Shown piece after piece: positions 7,985-17,661 of a DNA stretch of 33,134 nucleotides. The stretch is from an uncultured Candidatus Pelagibacter sp. (GTDB taxonomy: Bacteria > Pseudomonadota > Alphaproteobacteria > Pelagibacterales > Pelagibacteraceae), in NCBI GenBank assembly GCA_905618915.1, contig CAJQTI010000043.1, forward strand, positions 1-33,134, in the 5' to 3' direction. Positions within the stretch are counted from its first letter, which is position 1. Every line of letters starts with the position of its first letter. The notes under the pieces were generated by a model. It was not told the origin of the DNA. It searched no databases and saw nothing but the letters and a program-made list of their open reading frames with translations. The translations under genes and the position numbers were made by a program.

Positions 7985-9315
7985 TTTTTTTCTTTTAGTT
8001 CAGTTAAAATTTTAGTTATTTGATCTAACGTTAAATTCCTAGGGTCTTTTCCAATTTCTTTAAACTCTAATAAGTCACCTTCTGATTTTTTTCCTATAAT
8101 GATTTGATACGGGACACCAATTAAATTAAATTTCTTGATTTTAGATGAGAGATTTTCATCCATATCATCAATAATTGTATCAATATTATTGTTTTCAAAG
8201 TGTTTAAAAAGACTAGTAGCCTTATCCAGTGCAGATTTATCATTTTTATTAATCATTGGAATTATAGCGAGTTCATATGGTGCTACAGAAAATGGCCATT
8301 TCATAATTTCATTTTTCTCATCATATTTTGCTTCTATAATGGCACCAACAAGTCTTGATACACCAATTCCATATGATCCCATTTTAACAAAGTCTTTTTT
8401 ACCACCCGGAAGATCTACGGCAGCATTTAGTGCTTTTGAATATTTATCTCCAAAATAAAAAATGTGACCTACTTCAATACCTTTTGTAATCAGTCTATTT
8501 TCCTCAGATACTTTTTCTTCAAACTCAGCTTTATCAAATTTTTCATCAGCTACAGAGTAATATTGCTCATATTTTTTTCTTAAGTCTTCTAAAGATTGTC
8601 TATCCATTATTGAACCTTCACTGTCTAAGTCAAAAACTCTTTTATCTGTAAAAATTTTACTTTCACCTGTATCTGCTAAAATAATAAATTCATGAGAAAG
8701 GTTTCCACCAATAGGTCCTGTATCAGCAGCCATTGGAATGGCTGAAAGTTCCAATCTTTTAAAAGTTTTTAAATAAGAAAAAAAGAATTTATTATATGAG
8801 AAAGCTGCATCTTCGTCGTTTACATCGAATGAATATGCATCCTTCATGTAAAATTCTCTACCTCTCATTATTCCGAATCTTGGTCTAACTTCATCTCTAA
8901 ATTTCCATTGTATGTGATACAATAATTGAGGTAATGATTTATAAGATTTAATACTTGTTCTAAATATGTCAGTGACTAACTCTTCATTAGTTGGTCCATA
9001 AAGCATTTCTCTACCTTGTCTGTCTTTAATTCGAAGCATTTCATCTCCATAATCATCATAACGACCACTTTCTTTCCAAATATCACTAGGTTGAATTGTT
9101 GGCATAAGTATTTCTTGGGCACCAATTTTATTTTGTTCTTCTCTTACTATTTGTTCAATTTTTTTTATCACCTTAAAACCTAAAGGTAGCCAAGAATAAA
9201 TACCTGCAGAAGATTGCTTAATCATTCCTACTCTGAGCATTAATTGGTGTGATTTAATTTTTGCTTCTGATGGGTTATTTTTTAATATTGGTATGAAAGA
9301 TTTTGAAATGTACAT
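7981..9315 (-). CDS. proS: Prolyl-tRNA synthetase, short alphaproteobacterial type
   Basis: Charges tRNA-Pro in the cytosol. The 444 residues form a class II catalytic core with motif 2 at about 139-155 (FRDEVRPRFGIMRGREF) and motif 3 at about 312-326 (MGSYGIGVSRLVGAI), followed by the anticodon-binding domain from about 345. The roughly 180-residue editing insertion found in E. coli ProS between motifs 2 and 3 is missing, as is usual for the short alphaproteobacterial form, so mischarged Ala-tRNA-Pro would need a separate editing protein. It begins one base after the DUF1467 gene and overlaps the lolC/E start. Confidence 0.96.
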   Translation of the reverse strand: MYISKSFIPILKNNPSEAKIKSHQLMLRVGMIKQSSAGIYSWLPLGFKVIKKIEQIVREEQNKIGAQEILMPTIQPSDIWKESGRYDDYGDEMLRIKDRQGREMLYGPTNEELVTDIFRTSIKSYKSLPQLLYHIQWKFRDEVRPRFGIMRGREFYMKDAYSFDVNDEDAAFSYNKFFFSYLKTFKRLELSAIPMAADTGPIGGNLSHEFIILADTGESKIFTDKRVFDLDSEGSIMDRQSLEDLRKKYEQYYSVADEKFDKAEFEEKVSEENRLITKGIEVGHIFYFGDKYSKALNAAVDLPGGKKDFVKMGSYGIGVSRLVGAIIEAKYDEKNEIMKWPFSVAPYELAIIPMINKNDKSALDKATSLFKHFENNNIDTIIDDMDENLSSKIKKFNLIGVPYQIIIGKKSEGDLLEFKEIGKDPRNLTLDQITKILTELKEKN

Positions 9316-9316
9316 T

Positions 9317-9562
9317 TTAACTAATTATATATCTTAAATTTAAATATTCATATTTTATCAATAAATAAATTATCACGAAAATAACAGTTGTAATACCAGT
9401 ACAATAAATAAATTTTTTTAACATTTTAGGATTTTCTGGAGAACCAGCGTCTTCACCTTCAATTTTGACCGATTTTAGTCTATTTACGTCAATCGGAAGA
9501 ATTGTAAAAAAAACTATCCACCAGATTATAATGTAAATTATAGCAAGACCTGTTGCACTCAT
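9317..9562 (-). CDS. DUF1467 family small membrane protein
   Basis: An 81-residue protein with two membrane segments, near residues 5-24 (AIIYIIIWWIVFFTILPI) and 50-69. Between them is a short polar loop with the DAGSPENP motif and Pro-Ile-Asp-Val after the first segment, which are typical of the DUF1467 family of alphaproteobacteria. Function unknown. It lies exactly between rnj and proS, its usual place in this class, and both junctions are gapless or nearly so. No signal peptide cleavage site is evident. Confidence 0.85.
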   Translation of the reverse strand: MSATGLAIIYIIIWWIVFFTILPIDVNRLKSVKIEGEDAGSPENPKMLKKFIYCTGITTVIFVIIYLLIKYEYLNLRYIIS

Positions 9563-11218
9563 CTAGATTCTTACAAGATTGATATTTATAAATGGTTTTT
9601 TACCAGTCAATTCTTTAGCACATTTTCTGCATGTAATTTTTAATGCATCAATTAAATTGTATTCTTGTTTTTTACTTTTTATAGAAAAGGTTCTAGTTGT
9701 TTTTTCTATTGCTTCTTCTAATTCATATATAAATTCGTCAGTATCATATACAGGTAATCCTCTAAAAGTTAATACAGGTCTTTTGTGAATATTGCCCTTT
9801 GCAGTGATTAAAATTGTAACCTCCATATATCCATTAGCAGCTATATTTTTTCTATCTTTAATTGATTGAGCGTCTTCTTCAACACTCATATTTCCATCTA
9901 AATAAAGTCTACCGCTTGGAGCTTTATCAAAAACATGTGGTTTACCTGGAGCTAATTTTACAATATCACCGTTTTCTACTTGAACCGGGTGTGGAACTTT
10001 CATTTCGTGTGCGAATTTCATATGTTCAATCATATGTCTGTGTTCTCCATGAACAGGCACTGCACATTGAGGTTTAACCCAATCATACATTTCTCTTAGG
10101 TCGTCTCTATTTGGGTGGCCAGAAACATGAACAAATTCACTTTCTTCTGAAATAACTTCAATACCATCCCTAACTAATTGATTTTGTAATTTGTATAATT
10201 TTTTTTCATTACCTGGAATAATTTTAGATGAAAAAATAACAGCATCATCTTTTTCGATGAACACATCTGGATGTGTATAGCTTGAAATTCTCATCAGTGC
10301 TGCCATGGGTTCACCCTGACTACCAGTACAAAGATAAACTATTTTTTCTCTAGCAATTTTTTTTGCTTCACGTGCATCTATAGGTTCAATAACATTTTTT
10401 AAGTATCCACATTGTCTTGCTGCTTTAAAAATTCTATGCATGGATCTTCCAACTAGAGATATTTGTCTACCAGTTTTTTCCGCACAATAAAAAGCTGTTT
10501 CCATACGCGCAACATTTGACGCAAAAGAAGCCATAACAATTCTTTTTTTAAGACTACCCATAATATTTAATAAACTTTTTCTAACATCTAGCTCTGAACC
10601 AGCTTTTCCCATACTAAATACATTTGTTGAATCACAAACCATAGCAAGGACACCTTCTTTACCAATTTCTTTAAGTCTGTCAGAATTAATTTTTTCACCA
10701 ATCAAAGGTTCTGGGTCAATCTTCCAATCTCCAGTATGCAATATTACACCAGCTGGAGTTTCAATTCTAAGACCATTAGGTTCAAGAATTGAGTGGGTTA
10801 ATGTGATGTACTCTATTTTAAAAGGATCTAAATCTACTGTTCCATTTAATTGAACTATTTTTAGATAATTGGTTGCATCAATATTTTTTTCTTTAAGTTT
10901 TTCTTTTATTAAAACTGCAGTAAATGGGGTTGCAAAAATTTTGCATTTTAATTGAGGCCAAAGATGTGCAATTGCTCCTATATGATCTTCATGTGCATGA
11001 GTTAAAATAATTCCTAAAAGGTCTTCTTTTTTATCGACAATAAATCCAGGGTCTGGGTAAATCAAATCAATTCCCGGCAAGGTATCATCAGCAAATGTAA
11101 CCCCTATATCAACCATGATCCATTTATGTTCACCTGGTTTTCCGTAGGCAAACAGGTTCATATTCATGCCAATTTCTCCTGAGCCCCCTAAAGGGCAAAA
11201 TAATAGTTCATCTTTCAT
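9563..11218 (-). CDS. rnj: Ribonuclease J
   Basis: Metallo-beta-lactamase/beta-CASP ribonuclease with 5' exonuclease and endonuclease activity in RNA maturation and decay. The zinc-binding HAHEDH motif is at 74-79, with later metal ligands in LTHSILE, HTGDWKID and VSGHPNRDD. The beta-CASP region has CDSTNVFSMG and CTGSQGEPMAAL, and PVHGEHRHMIEH follows. The C-terminal domain completes 551 residues, the normal size. It sits between coaX and the DUF1467 gene in a tightly packed operon. In AT-rich alphaproteobacteria it is likely to share mRNA turnover with other nucleases (inference). Confidence 0.96.
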   Translation of the reverse strand: MKDELLFCPLGGSGEIGMNMNLFAYGKPGEHKWIMVDIGVTFADDTLPGIDLIYPDPGFIVDKKEDLLGIILTHAHEDHIGAIAHLWPQLKCKIFATPFTAVLIKEKLKEKNIDATNYLKIVQLNGTVDLDPFKIEYITLTHSILEPNGLRIETPAGVILHTGDWKIDPEPLIGEKINSDRLKEIGKEGVLAMVCDSTNVFSMGKAGSELDVRKSLLNIMGSLKKRIVMASFASNVARMETAFYCAEKTGRQISLVGRSMHRIFKAARQCGYLKNVIEPIDAREAKKIAREKIVYLCTGSQGEPMAALMRISSYTHPDVFIEKDDAVIFSSKIIPGNEKKLYKLQNQLVRDGIEVISEESEFVHVSGHPNRDDLREMYDWVKPQCAVPVHGEHRHMIEHMKFAHEMKVPHPVQVENGDIVKLAPGKPHVFDKAPSGRLYLDGNMSVEEDAQSIKDRKNIAANGYMEVTILITAKGNIHKRPVLTFRGLPVYDTDEFIYELEEAIEKTTRTFSIKSKKQEYNLIDALKITCRKCAKELTGKKPFININLVRI

Positions 11219-11220
11219 AT

Positions 11221-11967
11221 TTATTTAATTAAAGTGGTGGCTCTGATTAGGCCGTTAATTGTAATATCTTTATTTAATGTTACTTTCGTTTTTGTTGAAT
11301 TTTTGAATAAATTAGAAAATCCTCCAGTAATAATTATTTTAAAGGACATCTTGGTCTCTTTCTTAATTAAATTAACAATATTGTCAATTAAACCCTCATA
11401 ACCCCAAAAAAAACCAGCTCTCACTGCACTAATAGTATTTAAACCAATGATTTTATTTGTTTTTTTTAAATTAATCTTTGGAATTTGCGTTGCTTTATCA
11501 GTCAACGTATCAAGTGAAAGCTTAACTCCAGGTGCAATAACACCACCACGATAGGTGTTTTTAATTAAAACATCAAATGTTGTGGCGGTTCCAAAATCTA
11601 AAATTATAAAATTATCCTTATTATTAATAACACTAATAGCGTTTGCCAATCTATCTGAACCAATTTGTTTATAGTTAACCTTAATCTTAATCAATTTATT
11701 TAACTTAAGTTTCTTAAGTTCGTTGCATTTAATCTTATAAGTTTTGTTAAAAAAACTCTTAATTTCATTGAATGATTTTGGAACAACACTGCAAAACAAA
11801 CATTTTTCAATTACTTTGTCTTTTAAACTTAAGCTGGCTAAAGATTTTTTTAGTAAAAGGTAATTTATTTTTTTTGTTATTAGGGTAACTCTTTTAATAA
11901 TAATATTTTTAGAGTTTACCAAACAAATTTTAGTTTCTGTATTTCCTATATCACCAACAATAATCAT
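11221..11967 (-). CDS. coaX: Type III pantothenate kinase
   Basis: First step of coenzyme A synthesis: ATP-dependent phosphorylation of pantothenate. The 248 residues show the acetate/sugar-kinase-like fold motifs of CoaX: VGDIGNTET near the N terminus (phosphate-binding loop with Asp6), GSDRLANA (pantothenate-site region), DFGTATTFDV (second aspartate) and GGVIAPGVKLS. GGFSNLF near the C terminus matches the ADP-binding end. It overlaps birA by four bases (ATGA) and ends two bases before rnj. The birA-coaX-rnj order is conserved in the class. Confidence 0.95.
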   Translation of the reverse strand: MIIVGDIGNTETKICLVNSKNIIIKRVTLITKKINYLLLKKSLASLSLKDKVIEKCLFCSVVPKSFNEIKSFFNKTYKIKCNELKKLKLNKLIKIKVNYKQIGSDRLANAISVINNKDNFIILDFGTATTFDVLIKNTYRGGVIAPGVKLSLDTLTDKATQIPKINLKKTNKIIGLNTISAVRAGFFWGYEGLIDNIVNLIKKETKMSFKIIITGGFSNLFKNSTKTKVTLNKDITINGLIRATTLIK

Positions 11968-12527
11968 TTTAAATTTCTATCTATGTTTTTTATATTAAAT
12001 TTAGCAAACATTGGAATAAAAGTTTCATAAATTTTTTTTAGTTTTAAAGCTGCATTATTAGGAGTAATTTTTACACCCGTTAAATCAAAAAGATTTGTAG
12101 TCAAATAACCTTTAATAGAAGGACTCTTAATCAAATTTATACCTATGCCAACTATAATAAATGTTTTGCCTGATTTGGATAATGTTTCCTGTAATATACC
12201 TGAAATTTTCATATTTTTTATTAATAAATCATTTGGCTTTTTAACCACAATTTTATCTTTATAAAAATTTGATAATAATTTTTTTACCAAAAGGCAGTTT
12301 ATTTTTGTCAAATTATTCAATGATAATTGAACCATGTTAACTTGGAAAAAAATACTAACAAATAAATTTCCCTTGAATGAGCTCCATTTTTTCCCATATT
12401 GACCCCTTCCTCTTATCTGTTTCTCGGCGATTACAATTCCTGATTTATTATTAGTATTTTTAATTATCTGAAATGCTCTATCGTTTGTACTGTTTATGAT
12501 TTTAAAATTAAACTTTTTTAACTTCAT
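11964..12527 (-). CDS. birA: Biotin--[acetyl-CoA-carboxylase] ligase, catalytic domain only
   Basis: Attaches biotin to the carboxyl carrier protein of acetyl-CoA carboxylase. In 187 residues only the central catalytic domain is present: GRGQYGKKW (40-48) is the biotinyl-AMP loop, KKPND (97-101) replaces the usual KWPND, Lys107 in KISGILQE is the expected catalytic lysine, and GIGINL follows at 127-132. There is no N-terminal DNA-binding helix-turn-helix, so it should not be a repressor. The C-terminal SH3-like domain also appears missing. The stop overlaps coaX naturally, with no sign of a frameshift. The start shares a base with the nuoN stop. Confidence 0.9.
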   Translation of the reverse strand: MKLKKFNFKIINSTNDRAFQIIKNTNNKSGIVIAEKQIRGRGQYGKKWSSFKGNLFVSIFFQVNMVQLSLNNLTKINCLLVKKLLSNFYKDKIVVKKPNDLLIKNMKISGILQETLSKSGKTFIIVGIGINLIKSPSIKGYLTTNLFDLTGVKITPNNAALKLKKIYETFIPMFAKFNIKNIDRNLK

Positions 12528-13942
12528 TAAATTAAATTAATTCTAGATACAATTTCCACCAGTTTGCTGGGAAAAATAAAGTACAAAAGAATTAACAATG
12601 TTGAAAAAGTTAATGATATTTTCAACCAAACACTATGATCAGTGTCATATTTTTCTTTTTCTTCATCAAAATAAATAACTTTAATTATTCTTAGATAATA
12701 AAAAGCAGCAATCACAGTTGATAATAAACCGACAATTGCTAAAAAATACATTGATTGCTCAATTACAGACTTAAATACATAAAATTTAGCAAAAAAACCC
12801 GCCAACGGTGGAATGCCCGCTAATGAAAAAAGTATAACGAGTAAAGACAAGGATAAAACTGGATGGTTTTTTGACAGTCCAGATAAATCATCAATAGTTT
12901 CAAAATACTGATCATTTCTTTTCATCATAAATAAACAACTGAATAAACCAAGATTCATTACCATGTAAATAGAGATATAAACTATAGACGATTGAATACC
13001 CTCATTTGTCCCAACAGAAAGTCCTGCTAAAGCGTAACCAATATGACCAATAGAGCTATACGCAACTAATCTTTTTAAGTTACCCTGCCCAATCGCTGCA
13101 ACAGCTCCAAATATCATTGAGGCAATAGATAAAAAAATTATGATAGGTTGCCATTGGTCAATCATGTTAAAAAATGGAACATACAAGAATCTAATAAAGA
13201 CAGTTAAGGCAGCAACCTTGGGAACTATAGCAAAAAATAATGTTACAGATGTTGGAGATCCTTCATAAACATCTGGTGCCCACATATGAAATGGTACAGC
13301 AGATATTTTAAAAGCCAATCCAACTAGGATGAAAACTATTCCAAATGTTAAGCCATAATGAGTAGAATCCATTGAATTTCCAATAATATTAAAATTAGTT
13401 GATCCAGAAAACCCATAGATAAGAGAGCAGCCATAAAGTAGTAAACCAGAAGAAAGTGCACTTAATACAAAATATTTAAGACCTGACTCAGATGACTTTA
13501 ATTGGTCTCTATTAAACGATGCCAAAACATACAAAGCTAATGACTGTAATTCAAGTCCAATATAGAAAACCATTAGGTCGTTAGAACTAATCATAACCAT
13601 CATTCCTAAAATTGAACAAAGGATTAAAATTGGATACTCTATTAAGAAAATCTTAGATATTTTTAAATATTTTGTTGAAATTGATAAAACAAAAGCACCT
13701 CCTAAAAGTGTAAGAATTTTCATTAAAGATGAGAGGTTATCAATTACATAGCTATTTCCAAATAAAGTTACATCAGTCTCAAAAGGATTATTTAATATTA
13801 AAATTATAGTAATTAGTAAAAACCCTATTGAAAGATTATGAATTAAGCTTGAGCCATTTTTCCTAAAAACACCCAAGATTAATAAAAACATTATTGATAA
13901 AGAAATAAAAATTTCAGGAGAAATAAAATTTAAATTATTCAT
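12527..13942 (-). CDS. nuoN: NADH:ubiquinone oxidoreductase subunit N
   Basis: Antiporter-like proton-pumping subunit in the membrane arm of complex I. The 471-residue protein is made almost entirely of hydrophobic segments (about 14). The proton-path residues expected from E. coli NuoN are found: Glu131 in YIGLELQSLALYVL and Lys212 in GLAFKISAVPFHMW. The conserved MWAPDVYEGSPT sequence follows. The start shares one base with the nuoM stop (TAATG), as does its stop with birA, indicating coupled translation through to the non-respiratory genes downstream. Confidence 0.96.
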   Translation of the reverse strand: MNNLNFISPEIFISLSIMFLLILGVFRKNGSSLIHNLSIGFLLITIILILNNPFETDVTLFGNSYVIDNLSSLMKILTLLGGAFVLSISTKYLKISKIFLIEYPILILCSILGMMVMISSNDLMVFYIGLELQSLALYVLASFNRDQLKSSESGLKYFVLSALSSGLLLYGCSLIYGFSGSTNFNIIGNSMDSTHYGLTFGIVFILVGLAFKISAVPFHMWAPDVYEGSPTSVTLFFAIVPKVAALTVFIRFLYVPFFNMIDQWQPIIIFLSIASMIFGAVAAIGQGNLKRLVAYSSIGHIGYALAGLSVGTNEGIQSSIVYISIYMVMNLGLFSCLFMMKRNDQYFETIDDLSGLSKNHPVLSLSLLVILFSLAGIPPLAGFFAKFYVFKSVIEQSMYFLAIVGLLSTVIAAFYYLRIIKVIYFDEEKEKYDTDHSVWLKISLTFSTLLILLYFIFPSKLVEIVSRINLI

Positions 13943-15435
13943 TATTTTTGTACCTCAGGACCATACATATTTAAGTTAAAATTATACATTTCAATTAAGT
14001 CATTTACCGATACTTCAATTGTATTAATAAGAGGTTCTGGGTAAAAACCAAAGAATAAGACTGGTATAGCTAAGCTCCATAAAATAAATTTTTCTGAATT
14101 ATCTAAATCAGGTATTTTTAAAAGGTCTTTGTTTACTAAATTTCCAAAAACAACTCTTCTATATAACCATAACATGTATGCAGCACCAAAAATGACCCCA
14201 AGACTAGCAATAACTGCTACTAAAAAATTATCTTTAAATGCACCCATTAAAATTAAAAACTCTCCTATAAAGCCACTTGTTCCTGGTAGTCCTAATGCAG
14301 CTAGAGTAAAAAGCATAAATAGAATTGAATATTTGGGCATTACAGAAACCAGACCACCGTAAGTTTTAATTAATCTTGAATGCATACGATCATAAACCAC
14401 ACCAACACATAAAAATAATGCTGCCGAAACAAGTCCATGACTAATCATTTGGATTATACTGCCTTCAATACCCTGTTGCGTGATCGTAAAAATTCCTAAT
14501 GTTACAAAACCCATATGAGCCACAGAAGAATATGCTATTAATTTTTTCATATCTTCCTGCATTAGGGCAACTAGAGATGCATAAATAATGGCAATTAAAC
14601 TCAATGAATAAACCAATGGCGTAAATAATTCAGAGGCCACAGGGAACAAGCCTAAGGAAAATCTAATAAAACCATAACCTGCCATTTTTAAAAGAATAGC
14701 AGCCAGTAGTACAGATCCGGCAGTTGGAGCTTCAACATGCGCGTCAGGTAACCAAGTGTGAACTGGCCACATAGGTGTTTTGACTGCAAAAGAACTGAAA
14801 AAAGCAAGCCACAATAAGTTTTGATATTTTGTGTCTATACCTAATTCATATAGTTGCACTATATCGGTTGTACCAGCGATCCAGTAAATTGAAATTATTG
14901 CAACTAACATTAAAACAGAACCAAGTAACGTATATAAGAAAAATTTAAAGGCAGAATAAACTCTTCTTTCACCTCCCCAAATTCCAATAATTAAAAACAT
15001 AGGAATTAATCCCGCTTCAAAAAATAAATAAAATACAACTAGATCAAGTGAACAAAAAACTCCAATCATTAAACTCTCCATTACCAATATGGCAATAAGA
15101 AAATCTCTTAACCTTACTTTAATTGTGTTGTTAACAGATATTATACACAACGGAGTAATGAGTGTTGTTAGAATTATGAATAAAACTGAAATTCCATCTA
15201 TACCTACTTTATAATTAACAAAACCTTTTAACCATTCTCTATTTTCAACAAATTGAAATGTTGATGTGGACGGGTCGAATAAATACCATAGATAAATTGA
15301 GATTAAAAAATTAACAAAAGAAGTGAACAAAGCAACATATTTTCCTGTATTTGAATTTTTATCTTTTGAAAATAATAAAAATAAAGCTCCAATAGTTGGT
15401 AAAAGAATTAAAGATGATAAAATTGGAAAATTCAT
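13942..15435 (-). CDS. nuoM: NADH:ubiquinone oxidoreductase subunit M
   Basis: Second antiporter-like proton-pumping subunit of the complex I membrane arm, 497 residues and about 14 membrane segments. Glu140 (FYLFFEAGLIPMFLI) and Lys219 (FAVKTPMWPVHTWLPDAH) correspond to the essential E. coli Glu144 and Lys234. The central KKLIAYSSVAHMGFVTLG segment is typical. One-base TAATG overlaps on both sides link it to nuoL and nuoN. No anomalies seen. Confidence 0.97.
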   Translation of the reverse strand: MNFPILSSLILLPTIGALFLLFSKDKNSNTGKYVALFTSFVNFLISIYLWYLFDPSTSTFQFVENREWLKGFVNYKVGIDGISVLFIILTTLITPLCIISVNNTIKVRLRDFLIAILVMESLMIGVFCSLDLVVFYLFFEAGLIPMFLIIGIWGGERRVYSAFKFFLYTLLGSVLMLVAIISIYWIAGTTDIVQLYELGIDTKYQNLLWLAFFSSFAVKTPMWPVHTWLPDAHVEAPTAGSVLLAAILLKMAGYGFIRFSLGLFPVASELFTPLVYSLSLIAIIYASLVALMQEDMKKLIAYSSVAHMGFVTLGIFTITQQGIEGSIIQMISHGLVSAALFLCVGVVYDRMHSRLIKTYGGLVSVMPKYSILFMLFTLAALGLPGTSGFIGEFLILMGAFKDNFLVAVIASLGVIFGAAYMLWLYRRVVFGNLVNKDLLKIPDLDNSEKFILWSLAIPVLFFGFYPEPLINTIEVSVNDLIEMYNFNLNMYGPEVQK

Positions 15436-17348
15436 TAGTGTAAAATTAGAAATGTTAATAATGCAGAAAGACCAATCAATATCATAAAGGCATATTGATA
15501 AATAAACCCACTTTGAAATTTACTAGCTCTTAATGATAAGTTTTTGATTAGTAAAGAAAGACCGTCCGGTCCAAACCTATCAATAATTTTTATATCAATT
15601 GTTTTCCAAAAGAATAATCCTATTTTTTTTGAAGATTGAATAAATATGATGTCATATAATTCATCAAAGTACCATTTATTGACTAAAAAATTATATAAAG
15701 GTCTATTAGATTGAACAATTTGATTGGGTAACTCTTTATTTTTTACAAATAAATAATAAGCAATTGGAATAGATAAAAGGACAAGTATGGGGGTAATTAA
15801 AATAATCCATAAAGGTGGGTGATCTGTACTTAATGGAATTAGAAATTTAATAGATTCTCCCCAAAAATGATTTTCTCCCCCATGACCAATAAATAAATCT
15901 TTAAATAAAAACCCTGCAAAAATTGCACCAACTGCTAATATAATCAAGGGTATAAGCATAACCAAAGGAGACTCGTGCATTTCTTCAATTTTTAATTTTT
16001 TATTGTTATACGTTCCATGAAATGTTTTAAAAATTAATCTCCACGAATATATTGAGGTAAGTAAGGCTGTTAAAATACCAACTCCAGCAGCATAATAACC
16101 TGCTGTATTACCTCTAAGGTAAGCAAATTCTATAATTGCATCTTTTGAATAAAAACCAGAAAGAAAAGGGAAACCTGTAAGAGCTAATGTCCCAATAATC
16201 ATTAAGATCCAAGTATAGGGTAGTTTTTTATACACAGCTCCCATTTGATTAATATCTTGTTCATCCTTAAATGAATGAATTACCGATCCTGATCCTAAGA
16301 AAAGCAATGCCTTAAAAAATGCGTGAGTAAACAAATGAAACATTGCTACATTATAAGCACCAACACCAGCAGCAAAAAACATATAACCTAATTGACTACA
16401 TGTTGAATAAGCAATTATTTTTTTAATATCTGTTTGAACTAAAGCTACTGTTGCAGCAAAAAAAGCAGTTGTCATTCCAACTACTGTAATAATATTTAAA
16501 GTTAAAGGAGAATATTCAAAAATTGGAGAGCATCTAACGATCAAAAAAACTCCTGCTGTAACCATTGTAGCAGCATGTATTAATGCGGATACAGGTGTAG
16601 GACCTTCCATAGCGTCAGGTAGCCATGTGTGTAAAAGAATTTGTGCTGATTTACCCATAGCTCCAATAAATAAAAGGATGCAAATTAGATCAATGGCCTT
16701 GATATGTATTCCTAAAAATAATAATTCTTTATCAACAATTTGTGGAATTTGCTGAAATACTTCAGAGTAATTGACGGTACCAAATAGGTAAAAAATTAAA
16801 AATATTCCTAAGGCAAATCCAAAATCACCTACTCTATTTACTACAAAAGCTTTTATAGCTGCTACATTTGCTGAATCTTTTTTATACCAAAAGCCAATTA
16901 AAAAATAAGAACAAAGACCTACGCCCTCCCATCCAAAAAATAATTGAAGAAAATTATCGGATGTAACCAACGTTAGCATTGCAAATGTAAAGAGAGAAAG
17001 ATAGGCCATAAATCTTGGTTTATGGGGGTCGTGGGACATATAACCAATTGAATAAATATGAACTAGTGAAGAAACTAAAGTTACAACAACGAGCATTACC
17101 GAAGATAACGCATCCACTTTAATAGACCAATTCACATCAAGTGTTCCTGAATTAATCCAGGTAGCAATAACTACATTATTTTCATAACCGTTAACAATAA
17201 CTTGATAAAATAAAATTAAAGATAACAGTGCTGAAATCGAAACAAATATACTGGTTGTTATCTCTGAATTTCTATCACCTATAAATTTACCAAAAAAACC
17301 AGATATAATAGATGCTAATAATGGAAGAAATAATAATGCAAATTCCAT
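15435..17348 (-). CDS. nuoL: NADH:ubiquinone oxidoreductase subunit L
   Basis: Distal antiporter-like subunit of the complex I membrane arm, including the long lateral helix near the C terminus. The 637 residues carry Glu141 (LQLFFGWEGVGLCSYFLIG) and Lys233 (GAMGKSAQILLHTWLPDAMEG), the expected proton-path residues. KKIIAYSTCSQLGYMFFAAG is the conserved broken-helix region. The start lies one base after the nuoK stop, and the stop overlaps nuoM by one base. Length is normal for the family. Confidence 0.97.
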   Translation of the reverse strand: MEFALLFLPLLASIISGFFGKFIGDRNSEITTSIFVSISALLSLILFYQVIVNGYENNVVIATWINSGTLDVNWSIKVDALSSVMLVVVTLVSSLVHIYSIGYMSHDPHKPRFMAYLSLFTFAMLTLVTSDNFLQLFFGWEGVGLCSYFLIGFWYKKDSANVAAIKAFVVNRVGDFGFALGIFLIFYLFGTVNYSEVFQQIPQIVDKELLFLGIHIKAIDLICILLFIGAMGKSAQILLHTWLPDAMEGPTPVSALIHAATMVTAGVFLIVRCSPIFEYSPLTLNIITVVGMTTAFFAATVALVQTDIKKIIAYSTCSQLGYMFFAAGVGAYNVAMFHLFTHAFFKALLFLGSGSVIHSFKDEQDINQMGAVYKKLPYTWILMIIGTLALTGFPFLSGFYSKDAIIEFAYLRGNTAGYYAAGVGILTALLTSIYSWRLIFKTFHGTYNNKKLKIEEMHESPLVMLIPLIILAVGAIFAGFLFKDLFIGHGGENHFWGESIKFLIPLSTDHPPLWIILITPILVLLSIPIAYYLFVKNKELPNQIVQSNRPLYNFLVNKWYFDELYDIIFIQSSKKIGLFFWKTIDIKIIDRFGPDGLSLLIKNLSLRASKFQSGFIYQYAFMILIGLSALLTFLILH

Positions 17349-17349
17349 A

Positions 17350-17661
17350 TTATCCCTTTAAACTATTTATTTCTTCAACTCTAATTGTTGATGAGTTTCG
17401 ATAATAAACAACTATTATAGCTAGACCTATAGCAGCTTCCGCAGCAGCTACAGTTAATATAAAGAGTGTAAAAATTTGCCCAGTTAAGTCATTCAAAAAT
17501 ATAGAGAAAGCTACCAAGTTAATATTCACTGATAACAGAATAAGCTCAATACTCATTAATATTACTATGATATTTTTTCTGTTTAAAAATATACCCACTA
17601 TACCAATGGTAAATATTATAGCTCCTAAAGTAAGGTAGTGACCCAGGCCCACATCAATCAT
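17350..17661 (-). CDS. nuoK: NADH:ubiquinone oxidoreductase subunit K
   Basis: Small three-helix membrane subunit of complex I. I start it at the ATG at 17661 ([13 protein letters not shown]), because AAGGAG lies ten bases upstream and the family begins here; a longer frame reaches back to 17691. The 103 residues then match the usual length of about 100. Membrane glutamates Glu39 (LMSIEL) and Glu75 (VAAAEAA) correspond to E. coli Glu36 and Glu72 in the proton path. The start overlaps the nuoJ stop by eight bases. Confidence 0.95.
   Translation of the reverse strand: MIDVGLGHYLTLGAIIFTIGIVGIFLNRKNIIVILMSIELILLSVNINLVAFSIFLNDLTGQIFTLFILTVAAAEAAIGLAIIVVYYRNSSTIRVEEINSLKG

Noticed and set aside
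8135-8458. 107-codon open frame on the plus strand
   Set aside because: Antisense to the catalytic and anticodon-binding parts of proS, with no ribosome binding site and no recognisable motif.
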